Shown here: positions 18,349 to 25,956 of the stretch, piece after piece
How the letters are laid out: each line of letters starts with the position of its first letter
How positions within the stretch are numbered: position 1 is the first letter of the stretch
Origin: Thermoplasmata archaeon
GTDB taxonomy: Archaea > Thermoplasmatota > Thermoplasmata > GCA-020350865
Direction of reading: 5' to 3'
Assembly (NCBI GenBank): GCA_020348445.1
Contig: CP070751.1
Coordinates: 4,062,662 to 4,126,661, forward strand
DNA: 64,000 nucleotides
Position numbers and translations under genes: made by a program
Notes under the pieces: model-generated
Databases searched by the model: none
What the model saw: only the letters and a program-made list of their open reading frames with translations
Told to the model about the DNA's origin: nothing

Positions 18349-20202
18349 ATGGCATCACAACCTTCAGCAAAAGTTGAATCAATTTCTGAAATTGACCAGC
18401 AAATAGTGGCCATCGAAGAGCGGAAAGCCGAAATCGAGGACCAGAAAGCTCGGTTGGATGAGGAGGAGAGAGAACTTGAAGAGATAGAAGAAGAGCTATC
18501 GAAAATGAGGAAGTTCTTCAAGAGGGTGAAAATCGGATACCGTACCTTCTTTGTAAGGAGGTTCTCGGCACCTCGAAGGATAATGACAACCAGCTCCGGG
18601 GCAGGAGGTCTAAAAGGTGATTTGGCCAAGAAGATAACACCTGTACCAAAGATCGTGGAGAAACATGTTGATGAGATAGAGATCGATACTGTTGAAGATC
18701 CATATTCTTATGTACGAATCAGGTACGACAACCAAACCGACGAATATCTCTATGAGGTAATAGAGCCCCCGCTTTCAAAGGATGAGGAAAATGTCTTGGA
18801 GCTTCTCAAGGAAGGATTAATCGATACTGTACAACTAATCCCGGACAGAACCATTGATATCTCAGAGAAGTACCTTCGAAAAACCGTTGATGGCCTCCTA
18901 CACGGTATGGATTTGAGATTGAACCCACTGTCAAAGGAAAGGATTTTCTACTACATAAGAAGGGACTTTATGGGATATGGTCCCATCCAGACGATGATGA
19001 TCGAGTACCAGGTGGAGGATATCTCATGTGATGGTGTGGGTGTACCCATCTTCATATATCATAGGAAGTACGGTTCCATCAGGTCCAATATCAAGTTCAA
19101 TTCAGCTACTGAGCTTGATGGTTTCGTGGTCTGGATGGCACAGAAGTGTGGAAAGCATATAAGTGTGGCAAGTCCCATGCTGGACGCAACTGTTCCCGAT
19201 GGTTCGAGATTGCAGGAAACCTTAAGCACTCATGTCACGAAGAAGGGATCCTCCTTTACCATCAGGAGGTTCAGAGAGAATCCTTTTACCTTCGTTGATT
19301 TGATAAAATTCAAGACCATGTCCACAGAGATGGTGGTCTATCTTTGGCTGGCCATCGAGCATGGACAATCCATGCTGATTTGCGGTGGAACGGCAAGTGG
19401 AAAGACCACCACATTGAACGCGATTTTACTTTTCATTCCTCCCCAGATGAAGATCGTGACAATCGAGGATACAAGGGAGCTGAACCTACCCCATGAAAAT
19501 TGGGTGCCTACATTGACTAGAAGCGGTTTTGGAGCAAAGAGCCCCATTACTGGCAAGGCACCTGGTGAGATCGACATGTTCGATTTGTTGACCATGGGTC
19601 TTAGGCAGAGACCTCAGTATCTGATGGTGGGTGAGGTGCGAGGTGCTGAGGCGTACACAGTTTTCCAGGCCATGGCCACAGGTAAAGCCTCTTATACGAC
19701 ATTTCATGCAGAATCCACCCAGGCTATGGTTCACAGGATGGAGAATCCCCCAATCAATCTCCCGAGAGCGCTGATCACGGCTTTGGATTTGGTGCTTCTT
19801 CAGGCTCAGGTTAAGGTGGGCACGAAGATGACAAGAAGGGTTAAGGGTCTGACTGAGATAGTAGGTTTGGATCCCGAGACAAACGAGCTCATTACAAATA
19901 CCGCCTATTCTTGGAATCCTGCAGACGATACTTTCAACTACAGTGGTCACAGCTATATTTACGAGAAGGTGCAGGCTCAAAAGAACTGGTCGCTACGGGA
20001 AGTGGAACGAGAAGTTAAGCGCAGGATCGACCTTATTGCTTACATGCAAAAGATTGGTGTTAGTAACTATATGGATGTCTCCAGGATCATCTCAGCATAT
20101 TACAAGGATCCAGAGAAGGTCGTCAAGAAAGCCAGGGATGAATTAAGAGAGGGAGCAGCAGATCCACGAATGGCTCGTAGACCTGGAAGAAAGGTAGCGT
20201 AA
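18349..20202 (+). CDS. Type IV pilus/archaellum-type secretion ATPase (GspE/FlaI family), copy 2
   Basis: A 617-residue paralogue of the ATPase at 14382, with an extra N-terminal coiled coil (residues ~9-52, very Glu/Lys rich). It keeps Walker A GGTASGKT (346-353), the Asp box IEDTRELNLPHENW and Walker B YLMVGEVRG. Its His box reads ATGKASYTTFHAE, so the first His of the other copy is Lys here, while the second His remains. Two ATPases in one operon suggests an extension/retraction pair or a hetero-hexamer; which applies cannot be told from sequence. The gene ends the operon and is followed by strong T-runs. Confidence 0.92.
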   Translation: MASQPSAKVESISEIDQQIVAIEERKAEIEDQKARLDEEERELEEIEEELSKMRKFFKRVKIGYRTFFVRRFSAPRRIMTTSSGAGGLKGDLAKKITPVPKIVEKHVDEIEIDTVEDPYSYVRIRYDNQTDEYLYEVIEPPLSKDEENVLELLKEGLIDTVQLIPDRTIDISEKYLRKTVDGLLHGMDLRLNPLSKERIFYYIRRDFMGYGPIQTMMIEYQVEDISCDGVGVPIFIYHRKYGSIRSNIKFNSATELDGFVVWMAQKCGKHISVASPMLDATVPDGSRLQETLSTHVTKKGSSFTIRRFRENPFTFVDLIKFKTMSTEMVVYLWLAIEHGQSMLICGGTASGKTTTLNAILLFIPPQMKIVTIEDTRELNLPHENWVPTLTRSGFGAKSPITGKAPGEIDMFDLLTMGLRQRPQYLMVGEVRGAEAYTVFQAMATGKASYTTFHAESTQAMVHRMENPPINLPRALITALDLVLLQAQVKVGTKMTRRVKGLTEIVGLDPETNELITNTAYSWNPADDTFNYSGHSYIYEKVQAQKNWSLREVEREVKRRIDLIAYMQKIGVSNYMDVSRIISAYYKDPEKVVKKARDELREGAADPRMARRPGRKVA

Positions 20203-20207
20203 ACTAA

Positions 20208-20252
20208 CTTTTTTTTCACAATTTTTTTTTGTTATTATTTTTTTTATTTTAT
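20208..20252 (+). terminator. Strong T-rich terminator after the pilus operon
   Basis: Three T-runs (8, 9 and 8 residues) within 45 bp directly after the last gene of the operon. Archaeal polymerase would be expected to release here, so read-through into the repeat array downstream is unlikely. Confidence 0.65.
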
Positions 20253-20253
20253 T

Positions 20254-20718
20254 AAGGGCCAATGCGTTTATTAAGGGGCCGCCGAGCCCTGAGGTTTAAG
20301 AAACAATTATTTTACATTTATAACCGAAGGGCCAAGGCTAATAAGAAGATTCAATTGCCGAGCCATTAAGCTTAAGACATAATTGAATTAGAATTATAAC
20401 TTAATGGCAAGGCAACTAAGAAATTTGAATTGTCGGGTCTTTCAGCTTAAGAACCGATTTTTATGTAATTATAACTGAAAGACAAGGCTATGTATAAATG
20501 GGGCCGCCGAGCCCTGAGGATTAAGACACCATTGTATTACAATTATAACCGAGGGGCCAAGGCGTATAAAATGGGGCGGTCGAGTCTTTCAGCTTAAGAA
20601 CCAATTCTTATATAATTATAACTGAAAGACAAGGCTATGTATAAATGGGGCCGCCGAGCCCTGAGGATTAAGACACCATTGTATTACAATTATAACCGAG
20701 GGGCCAAGGCGGCCCCAC
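20254..20718 (+). repeat. Array of six structured 57-58-nt units, possible ncRNA
   Basis: Non-coding stretch between the pilus operon and tRNA-Pro. Units lie at 20281-20338, 20357-20413, 20432-20488, 20506-20563, 20579-20635 and 20653-20710, with starts every 73-76 nt; a remnant of an earlier unit (AAGGGCCAATGC) sits at 20254-20265. Each unit reads GYC-GR-[9-nt arm]-[29-nt loop]-[9-nt arm]-AA-GGC. The arms differ between units but stay complementary: GCCATTAAG/CTTAATGGC in unit 2, GTCTTTCAG/CTGAAAGAC in units 3 and 5, GCCCTGAGG with CCGAAGGGC or CCGAGGGGC in units 1, 4 and 6 (an internal tandem G-A mismatch). All six loops are exactly 29 nt with conserved TTAAGA near the start and TTATAA at the end. 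Units 3-4 are duplicated as 5-6 (147-nt offset). The covariation argues for selected RNA structure. Two changes keep pairing only as G-U on the plus strand, so plus-strand RNA is favoured. Function unknown. Confidence 0.75.
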
Positions 20719-20743
20719 GTATTAATTTAATATAAAATTTAAG

Positions 20744-20873
20744 TGGGGCCGCCGAGATTTGAACTCGGGTATCCAGCATTTCGTATCATTTTCGAAACCG
20801 AGTTATTTTCCGGGAACTCGGTACTCAACGAAACCCCAAGCTGAGAGGATTGTCCAAGCTACCCTACGGCCCC
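20744..20873 (-). tRNA. tRNA-Pro (anticodon GGG) with a 55-nt intron
   Basis: Read on the minus strand, the exons give a 75-nt cloverleaf: acceptor GGGGCCG/CGGCCCC, D-arm with A14 and A21, anticodon stem TCAGC/GCTGG (one G-U), anticodon loop TTGGGGT with GGG at 34-36, variable loop ATAC, T-arm CCGAG/CTCGG with loop TTCAAAT, discriminator A, no encoded CCA. The intron occupies 20779-20833 at the canonical position 37/38. Its ends pair (TTTCGT with ACGAAA), as expected of the bulge-helix-bulge substrate of archaeal splicing endonuclease. Exon boundaries were placed by folding by eye and could shift by a base. Confidence 0.9.
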
Positions 20874-20903
20874 AGTGGGGATATGGGCATGGAATAGAAT
20901 GAA

Positions 20904-20914
20904 GGTTTATACCT
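20904..20914 (-). promoter_or_regulatory. TATA box of tRNA-Pro
   Basis: On the minus strand AGGTATAAACC lies about 30-40 bp before the tRNA 5' end, at the right distance for TBP binding with a start just ahead of the mature tRNA. Confidence 0.5.
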
Positions 20915-20970
20915 TTTTTGATTGATGGTGATTTAGAAAAGAGCAATTAGTATGTAGATATCATTTTATT

Positions 20971-21744
20971 TTATAGGTCAAGCCATCGTGTAAACTTCCT
21001 CTCATTAATCACGACATCGTCCTCTCCAACCATGTCAAAGGGATTCTCCAGATGATCCTGAATGTTATCCAGGGAAACCAGGATAATGCTGAAAAGAACA
21101 GGCATTACAAAGAACATGGCAAGGGGAATATCCCTTGATAAGTTGGCGAAATAAGGTCCATAGAAGATGGGTAGGATGTAGGTGAAGATCTTGCTGTAGG
21201 CCCTGAGGGTTATCGGGGTGCGGTATTGATATATATGTTTCATGCTCTCAAAAGACTCCAGCATCTTGCTTAAAAACTGATTGGTTCTCGATACTCCTCC
21301 TGGGGGCATGCCGCGGTTACCACTTTCCTTGATAAAAAGTGATAGCTCAGAGAACTTGGAATAGATAAATCTCTCCTCTGCTGCACTTTTCTCTGGTTCC
21401 TTCATGAACATCTGGCGAAGTCCTCCAAGAAGTTCTCTTAATATACGTTTTAGCTTCCTTTGATATTTAGCTTCTGAGTTGGGGACCCAGTCTCTTGAGG
21501 CAAAGTAAATAGCCCTACCATATGCCTTGAGGGAACCGTAATAATTAAGGGACCTTTCCCTGCGTGTATATGCCGTGCTTATGGAGAAAACTATGGGAAA
21601 GACGACGGCTATACCGATTAAAGTAAGGGGAAAATCGGCATATATCTCATAATGCATGCATAAGAATGTGGAGATAACAGACAAAATCGCTACTGCAATG
21701 GTATTTGGAGTGAGTATCAATATAATACTTTTTATGATCCTCAT
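20971..21744 (-). CDS. Bestrophin-like predicted membrane channel protein
   Basis: A 257-residue protein with two N-terminal hydrophobic helices (about 5-60), a long polar helical middle, and two more hydrophobic segments at about 180-225. It ends in LDNIQDHLENPFDMVGEDD followed by a short tail. The combination of an acidic IENPF-type motif directly after the last membrane helix and a TP..LRAY pattern before the third helix resembles the bacterial and archaeal bestrophin-like family of predicted anion channels. That assignment is by pattern only and moderately sure. The gene stands alone on the minus strand upstream of tRNA-Pro, with a promoter region shared head-to-head with the next plus-strand gene. 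Confidence 0.6.
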   Translation of the reverse strand: MRIIKSIILILTPNTIAVAILSVISTFLCMHYEIYADFPLTLIGIAVVFPIVFSISTAYTRRERSLNYYGSLKAYGRAIYFASRDWVPNSEAKYQRKLKRILRELLGGLRQMFMKEPEKSAAEERFIYSKFSELSLFIKESGNRGMPPGGVSRTNQFLSKMLESFESMKHIYQYRTPITLRAYSKIFTYILPIFYGPYFANLSRDIPLAMFFVMPVLFSIILVSLDNIQDHLENPFDMVGEDDVVINERKFTRWLDL

Positions 21745-21903
21745 ATTTCTGAAATATCCATCTTATATATTATAGTTTGTTATAATCGCTGAAAAACGAT
21801 AATAAAGCAACAATGTATTCTTTCAAGTAATATTATATACTAAAGTCTCTATAAACAAACAATACAATAACTAAGCATTTGGCGAGGAGACGAATCTAGC
21901 GAA

Positions 21904-22407
21904 ATGATCAAGGATTGCGGTGTGCAGATGCTCGATTATGAAGATATAAAACATATATCAAAAATATTATCTCGGATAGCGTTGGTTGGCACAATTATCT
22001 CCATTGTCATATTCCTCGTGACAAATATTTTGTTTTTATTGATAATTGGCATATTGATAAGTTTTGAGCCCTTGATGTCATTATGGATCCGTATTATTCT
22101 ATTTCCAGATTCAGAATATGTTTTTATTTCGTTTGAAGATTTTAAATTATTTTCTAAGATCTTAATTTGGGTTGCGATAGTGGGAACCATATCTTCAATT
22201 ATCATATTCCTTCCTTCGGGTCAGTATGATTGGATGGCATTGATGATAGGAATTAGTATCGCACCGTTTCTAGTCGCTGTTGCCTTCTTTATATCCTGGG
22301 ATCCTTTTTTGTTCTATAAATTCTTTATAAAGGAAAAACGTGAGGAAAGTGTGGCAATCAGAGTGGAAAAGTATCGTCTTCAAAAGCAGAAGAGATGGCG
22401 TAAATGA
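21904..22407 (+). CDS. Small membrane protein with internal duplication
   Basis: A 167-residue protein that I do not recognise. It contains two similar blocks, ISKILSRIALVGTIISIVIFL and FSKILIWVAIVGTISSIIIFL, each preceded by a short acidic segment and followed by a second hydrophobic helix. It is thus a four-helix membrane protein built from a duplicated two-helix hairpin. The last ~30 residues are basic (RLQKQKRWRK) and probably cytoplasmic. The N-terminus MIKDCGVQMLDYED may be longer than the true one (a second Met occurs at residue 9). It is followed 32 bp later by another small membrane ORF on the same strand. Confidence 0.6.
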   Translation: MIKDCGVQMLDYEDIKHISKILSRIALVGTIISIVIFLVTNILFLLIIGILISFEPLMSLWIRIILFPDSEYVFISFEDFKLFSKILIWVAIVGTISSIIIFLPSGQYDWMALMIGISIAPFLVAVAFFISWDPFLFYKFFIKEKREESVAIRVEKYRLQKQKRWRK

Positions 22408-22439
22408 TTTGATTATTCAAATATCTACGGTAATAGCTC

Positions 22440-22649
22440 ATGAAAAATAGAACCCTGAAAATCATGATGGGAGGAGGAATTACTCTTATTATTTTAGCGG
22501 GCGCAAGCGGAGGTCCTGCAATAATTCTCTTACCATTATTGATTATAGGTTTGGTATTGATGGTGGTTTCCCTTTGGATCATCCTAATCGGGTTTAACAA
22601 GGTGATATTTTTAGCGGGTACCATTATCGGGGTTATTGGTTTACCTTAG
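22440..22649 (+). CDS. Very small hydrophobic membrane protein, possibly truncated
   Basis: A 69-residue ORF, almost wholly hydrophobic with Gly/Ile/Leu-rich segments predicted to form two membrane helices. No family is recognised. The DNA just after the stop still encodes hydrophobic residues in another frame (see the next entry), so this may be the front part of a broken longer gene. Low-complexity composition limits certainty that it is expressed. Confidence 0.4.
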   Translation: MKNRTLKIMMGGGITLIILAGASGGPAIILLPLLIIGLVLMVVSLWIILIGFNKVIFLAGTIIGVIGLP

Positions 22650-22783
22650 CATTCTTCTAGGGCAATGAATACAGTTGCACGGCAATCATTATCATTGGTT
22701 TAGGAGTTATCATCGGATGCATAGCAATACTTGTTGGTTATTCAAATATCGGGGATACTACTGGGTGGGACAAGGATCTCTGA
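22650..22783 (+). pseudogene. Possible frameshifted remnant of a small membrane gene
   Basis: Past the stop at 22647-22649 a second frame encodes IIIIGLGVIIGCIAILVGY and then NIGDTTGWDKDL before a TGA at 22781-22783. It has no start codon of its own and an in-frame stop just upstream. The similar composition to the preceding ORF suggests a decayed third helix of the same protein, separated by at least one frameshift and a stop. This is suggestive only. Confidence 0.3.
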
Positions 22784-22881
22784 CTGTTTTTTTATAATGG
22801 GGGAGTAATTTGTTCACATAAAGTTAAATAAGGGGCTAAAACTATGAGGTATTAAATCCATTGATTTAAAGGGTGTTTGTT

Positions 22882-23370
22882 ATGTTATATTGGAACAGGT
22901 GCGTAATCAAAGACATAGAAACTGATCCCAAAATTCCGGGATCTGAAGAATATTTCAATGTCGATTTTTTAGATTTTAAACCCCATTTTAATTTTAAGGT
23001 TTATGCTAGATCTTGTAACAAGTTTGAGGATGCAAGTGGTTGTTTTGATTATAAGCGATTCAAACCGGGAACCGAGATCGTTGTTAGATTAGCTGGAGAG
23101 CTTCACATGTACAGAGCACTTAAACTAGAGAAAGTGGATAAAAACAAACATTGGGAAGAAGGGTTTGTTACCATGATCAACTCAAATGGTGATAAGAATT
23201 ATTTTCTAAGAGGGTATGTAATAGGAAGAAATCCTGAGGATTATGGGAGGGAAGGTAGGGTGATGAAAGCCAATAACTTATATGTTTATTTCACCGATAT
23301 AAATAACAAAACAAAAAAAGGTGATAATGTTCTTATTTCACTTACTGGTATCCTTGATTTAAAAGAATAA
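22882..23370 (+). CDS. Conserved-looking soluble protein, unknown function
   Basis: About 162 residues, no signal peptide or membrane helix, mixed charged and aromatic composition with a beta-rich look. I do not recognise it. A GTG at 22873 is in frame, but AAAGGGTG spaced 6 nt before the ATG at 22882 favours the ATG. It contains a Cys pair (SCNKFEDASGC) and a stretch ending in TPDIN-type turns, but nothing diagnostic. It stands alone between the small membrane ORFs and the UbiA gene, 135 bp upstream of the latter. Confidence 0.55.
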   Translation: MLYWNRCVIKDIETDPKIPGSEEYFNVDFLDFKPHFNFKVYARSCNKFEDASGCFDYKRFKPGTEIVVRLAGELHMYRALKLEKVDKNKHWEEGFVTMINSNGDKNYFLRGYVIGRNPEDYGREGRVMKANNLYVYFTDINNKTKKGDNVLISLTGILDLKE

Positions 23371-23504
23371 CTTCAGATGTACAATTCAAAGAGAGATAAC
23401 AATAAAGCTTTAAATTTATCAGGGGACGGGGGATCATTTGAATAGTAAAATTTGTTGAGTAGGTATGTGAAATCCTAATAGGATAACATAAAAGAAAATA
23501 ATGG

Positions 23505-24437
23505 ATGGTGTCTATTGTGAATCGAGACAGGATCATTAAGATAATTAAGCTGGGAAGAATCCATTTCGTGGTAGGTGGTTTTTTACTCTATTGTCTTGGG
23601 GCGCTGTATGCCATGGTAACAGGTACTGACTATTCATTGCTTAGATTTATTTTGGGGTACGCTGTTTTGTTTCCTGCCCATCTCTCTGTCTCGTATAGCA
23701 ATGATTACTTCGATTACAAGGCTGACAAATATAACAGGTCCACAATGTTTTCTGGTGGAAGTGGTATACTTGTTAATTATCCCGAATTAAGGAAAGTTGC
23801 CCGAAATTTTTCCCTTTTTCTGATTTTTTTATCCATTATCTTGGCTTTGTTTTTCTTAATGGTATTTTCTTTCCCATTGATCTTTTTAGCATTTGTTATT
23901 TTTGGCAATCTTTTAGGATGGTTCTATTCAGCTCCTCCAGTTAGGCTGGTTTACCGCAAAATGGGAGAATTGGCTACAGTTCTCACGGCGGGGATATTAC
24001 TCCCTGGGATGGGCTATTTTGTTATGAAGGGCGCATTCGATATTTCTTTTCTCATATTTGCCCTTCCACTGATGCTTTATAGTATGTTCTTCATTCTCAG
24101 TGTAGAGATGCCTGATATGGAGGGTGACATCTTAGGTAATAAACAGACCATGATTGTTCGAAAGGGTCGCGCCTTTGGTTTTACAGTGATGGCTTTATGT
24201 CTCATTTTATGCACATTCTATTATATCATAATGGCCATGCTGGTTCCCGCGACCACGAGCATTGGATTTTTTGTAATTGGTTTGCTTTCCATTTTACCCC
24301 TTTATATCGGTCTTGTGGGATTAATAAAAAGACCAAATGAACAAAGAGTGGCTTCAAAACTAACAAATAAAGGGGTTGCATCCCTTTTCTTATTTGTCTT
24401 TTTTGTAGATATTTATTATTTAACCCTACTGTTATAA
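23505..24437 (+). CDS. UbiA-family prenyltransferase at the carotenoid locus
   Basis: A 310-residue polytopic membrane protein with about eight or nine helices. It has the first Asp motif NDYFDYKAD (Asn66, Asp70, Asp74) and a second DMEGD motif near residue 205, as in UbiA prenyltransferases. Its position beside crtZ, lycopene cyclase, crtI and crtB suggests two readings. It may be a carotenoid-modifying enzyme like the lycopene elongases of C50 carotenoid pathways, or a quinone/lipid prenyltransferase unrelated to carotenoids. The SNDYFDYKAD..N motif is also seen in 1,4-dihydroxy-2-naphthoate-type enzymes, so substrate is open. It reads convergently with crtZ. Confidence 0.82.
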   Translation: MVSIVNRDRIIKIIKLGRIHFVVGGFLLYCLGALYAMVTGTDYSLLRFILGYAVLFPAHLSVSYSNDYFDYKADKYNRSTMFSGGSGILVNYPELRKVARNFSLFLIFLSIILALFFLMVFSFPLIFLAFVIFGNLLGWFYSAPPVRLVYRKMGELATVLTAGILLPGMGYFVMKGAFDISFLIFALPLMLYSMFFILSVEMPDMEGDILGNKQTMIVRKGRAFGFTVMALCLILCTFYYIIMAMLVPATTSIGFFVIGLLSILPLYIGLVGLIKRPNEQRVASKLTNKGVASLFLFVFFVDIYYLTLLL

Positions 24438-24493
24438 TATATTCATTTAATTAGTAATTTATAAGAAATAATATAATACCTATGTATTTACTC

Positions 24494-24925
24494 TTAATCG
24501 GGTACATTATATTTTTTATTAGCATAGAGAAAACCGAAGTTGATTGCCCTTTCTTTTGTGGCTTTCATATGATGGTGACCATGGGCGTTTAATATTCCTT
24601 TCATATAGGCACTTTTAGGTATATATTTAATCTTTATTCGCCTGTGAAAAAAGATATCGTGAACCATAAAATAACCAATACCGTATGCTATAATCCCTAT
24701 ACCAATCCAGAAATAGATATTAAAGCCCGAGAGAATTCCATATAAAATAAAAATGAATGCTAGGACACTGAAGAATAGAGAGAAGATGTCATTTTTCTGC
24801 AATCTATGTTCCTTGGGTCTATGATGGTCCTCATGGAGCACCCAAAGAAAACCGTGAATTACAAATTTGTACAGGAAGCAGACAAATAATTCCATGAATA
24901 GGAACACCACGATTACTGTGATCAT
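24494..24925 (-). CDS. crtZ: Beta-carotene hydroxylase (CrtZ-type, fatty acid hydroxylase fold)
   Basis: A 143-residue membrane di-iron hydroxylase. All three His clusters are present: His24, His31, His34 and His35 (HGFLWVLHEDHH), His89 and His94 (HDIFFH), and His115, His117, His118 and His119 (HGHHH). Spacing matches CrtZ, which hydroxylates the beta-ionone rings of beta-carotene to give cryptoxanthin and zeaxanthin. The membrane helices around these motifs fit the family. It lies on the opposite strand between the UbiA gene and the lycopene cyclase gene, so the whole beta-carotene to zeaxanthin route is local. The region 24926-25186 between it and the cyclase carries AT-rich divergent promoters but no further gene that I can see. 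Confidence 0.9.
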   Translation of the reverse strand: MITVIVVFLFMELFVCFLYKFVIHGFLWVLHEDHHRPKEHRLQKNDIFSLFFSVLAFIFILYGILSGFNIYFWIGIGIIAYGIGYFMVHDIFFHRRIKIKYIPKSAYMKGILNAHGHHHMKATKERAINFGFLYANKKYNVPD

Positions 24926-25186
24926 ATAGATTGTCAGTGTAAATACATCTATATTCAGTCAACCAAGGGTAAAGTGCATCAATTATTAAAGGCTCTTTAT
25001 TACTTCAAATAAAAGTGACAACGGGCATAAAATCGATCCTGACCCGCAATTATTTAATAAAGTATAGTGTTTGTATTTCAGCTCTTAACCTAAATCTATT
25101 TTAACAATGTTGGTATATTCCTTAAAAAGCTTAATTGCTTATCATTTATCCTATTATAATCAATAAATCACAAGGAGATTAAACCC

Positions 25187-25864
25187 ATGATAAACTACTT
25201 GATAATCAACGTCCTCATCATAATATTTCCATTATTGTTTTCCTTTGAAAAGAGAATCAGTTATTACAAACATTTCAAGCCGCTTTTTATTTCAATACTG
25301 ATTGTGGGAGGCTGTTACATAATATGGGATGCAGTTGCAACTTCCCGCGGGGACTGGTGGTTCAACCACGATTACGTTATGGATTTCGATATAGTGGGGC
25401 TGCCAATTGAGGAAATAATGTTCTTTGTGACGGCACCTTATTCATGTATATTTATCTACGAGTCGCTTCTATATTTTTTAAACGATAGGCAATTTAATTA
25501 TGATACGAGAGTCTTTATTGTTCCATCATTAATTTTTATTGTGGCAGGTAGCATGTTCTACTATCAGAACTACACCGCAACTGTACTTTTCTCCTGCGCT
25601 CTGTTTTTCTTTTTAGCTATGCTCGCATATCCAAATATGCTGAAGTCAGTTATCTACTGGCTTTACATAATCATTGTATTCATACCCTTTTTCATCATGA
25701 ATTACCTACTAACATCAATCCCAATAGTGCTTTACAATTCAGAAGCCATTTGGAACATTAGAATAACCACGATTCCCGCTGAGGATTTCTTTTACAACTT
25801 CGCAATGCTCTCTTTTTACCTAATGGTATATCTGTTTTTCAAAGGTAGAGTTGCTAAAAATTAA
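25187..25864 (+). CDS. crtY: Lycopene cyclase (CarR/CrtYc-Yd type, two fused domains)
   Basis: A 225-residue polytopic protein with six or seven helices, made of two lycopene cyclase domains. Domain 1 has GDWWFNHDYV and LPIEEIMFF (Pro-x-Glu-Glu); domain 2 has WNIRITTIPAEDFFY. These paired P-E-E/D motifs define the heterodimeric-type cyclase family, here fused as in archaea and fungi. It cyclises both ends of lycopene to beta-rings, giving beta-carotene. An SD-like AAGGAGAT precedes the ATG. It is unrelated to the FAD-dependent plant/proteobacterial CrtY despite sharing the reaction. The next gene is crtI. Confidence 0.9.
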   Translation: MINYLIINVLIIIFPLLFSFEKRISYYKHFKPLFISILIVGGCYIIWDAVATSRGDWWFNHDYVMDFDIVGLPIEEIMFFVTAPYSCIFIYESLLYFLNDRQFNYDTRVFIVPSLIFIVAGSMFYYQNYTATVLFSCALFFFLAMLAYPNMLKSVIYWLYIIIVFIPFFIMNYLLTSIPIVLYNSEAIWNIRITTIPAEDFFYNFAMLSFYLMVYLFFKGRVAKN

Positions 25865-25925
25865 TTATCTCATTAATGTGCTTATATGCTATACAAAGTT
25901 ACCCTACACAGTTACAACGTAAACA

Positions 25926-25935
25926 TTTTATATAC
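25926..25935 (+). promoter_or_regulatory. TATA box implying leaderless crtI transcript
   Basis: TTTTATATAC centred about 27 bp before the ATG at 25957 places the transcription start on or next to that codon. It also rejects the 27-residue upstream extension of the frame, whose sequence would lie inside the promoter. Confidence 0.55.
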
Positions 25936-25956
25936 ATCTTTTATTTACCCTCCTTA

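Noticed and set aside
20254..20718. CRISPR array
   Set aside because: Units are not identical direct repeats with unique spacers; the variation lies in paired stem arms and the spacers are partly repeated. No cas gene is nearby.
20254..20718. Integron attC sites
   Set aside because: The hairpins lack the attC core patterns, are spaced 75 nt apart without cassettes, and there is no integrase in the window.
20744..20873. Attachment site of an integrated element at tRNA-Pro
   Set aside because: Shared identity is only 12-14 bp and there is no integrase or mobile gene between the copies. Kept only as one explanation under the repeat-array finding.
25876..25956. Longer N-terminus for phytoene desaturase
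   Set aside because: The extension overlaps a TATA box and does not resemble CrtI; the family start is at 25957.
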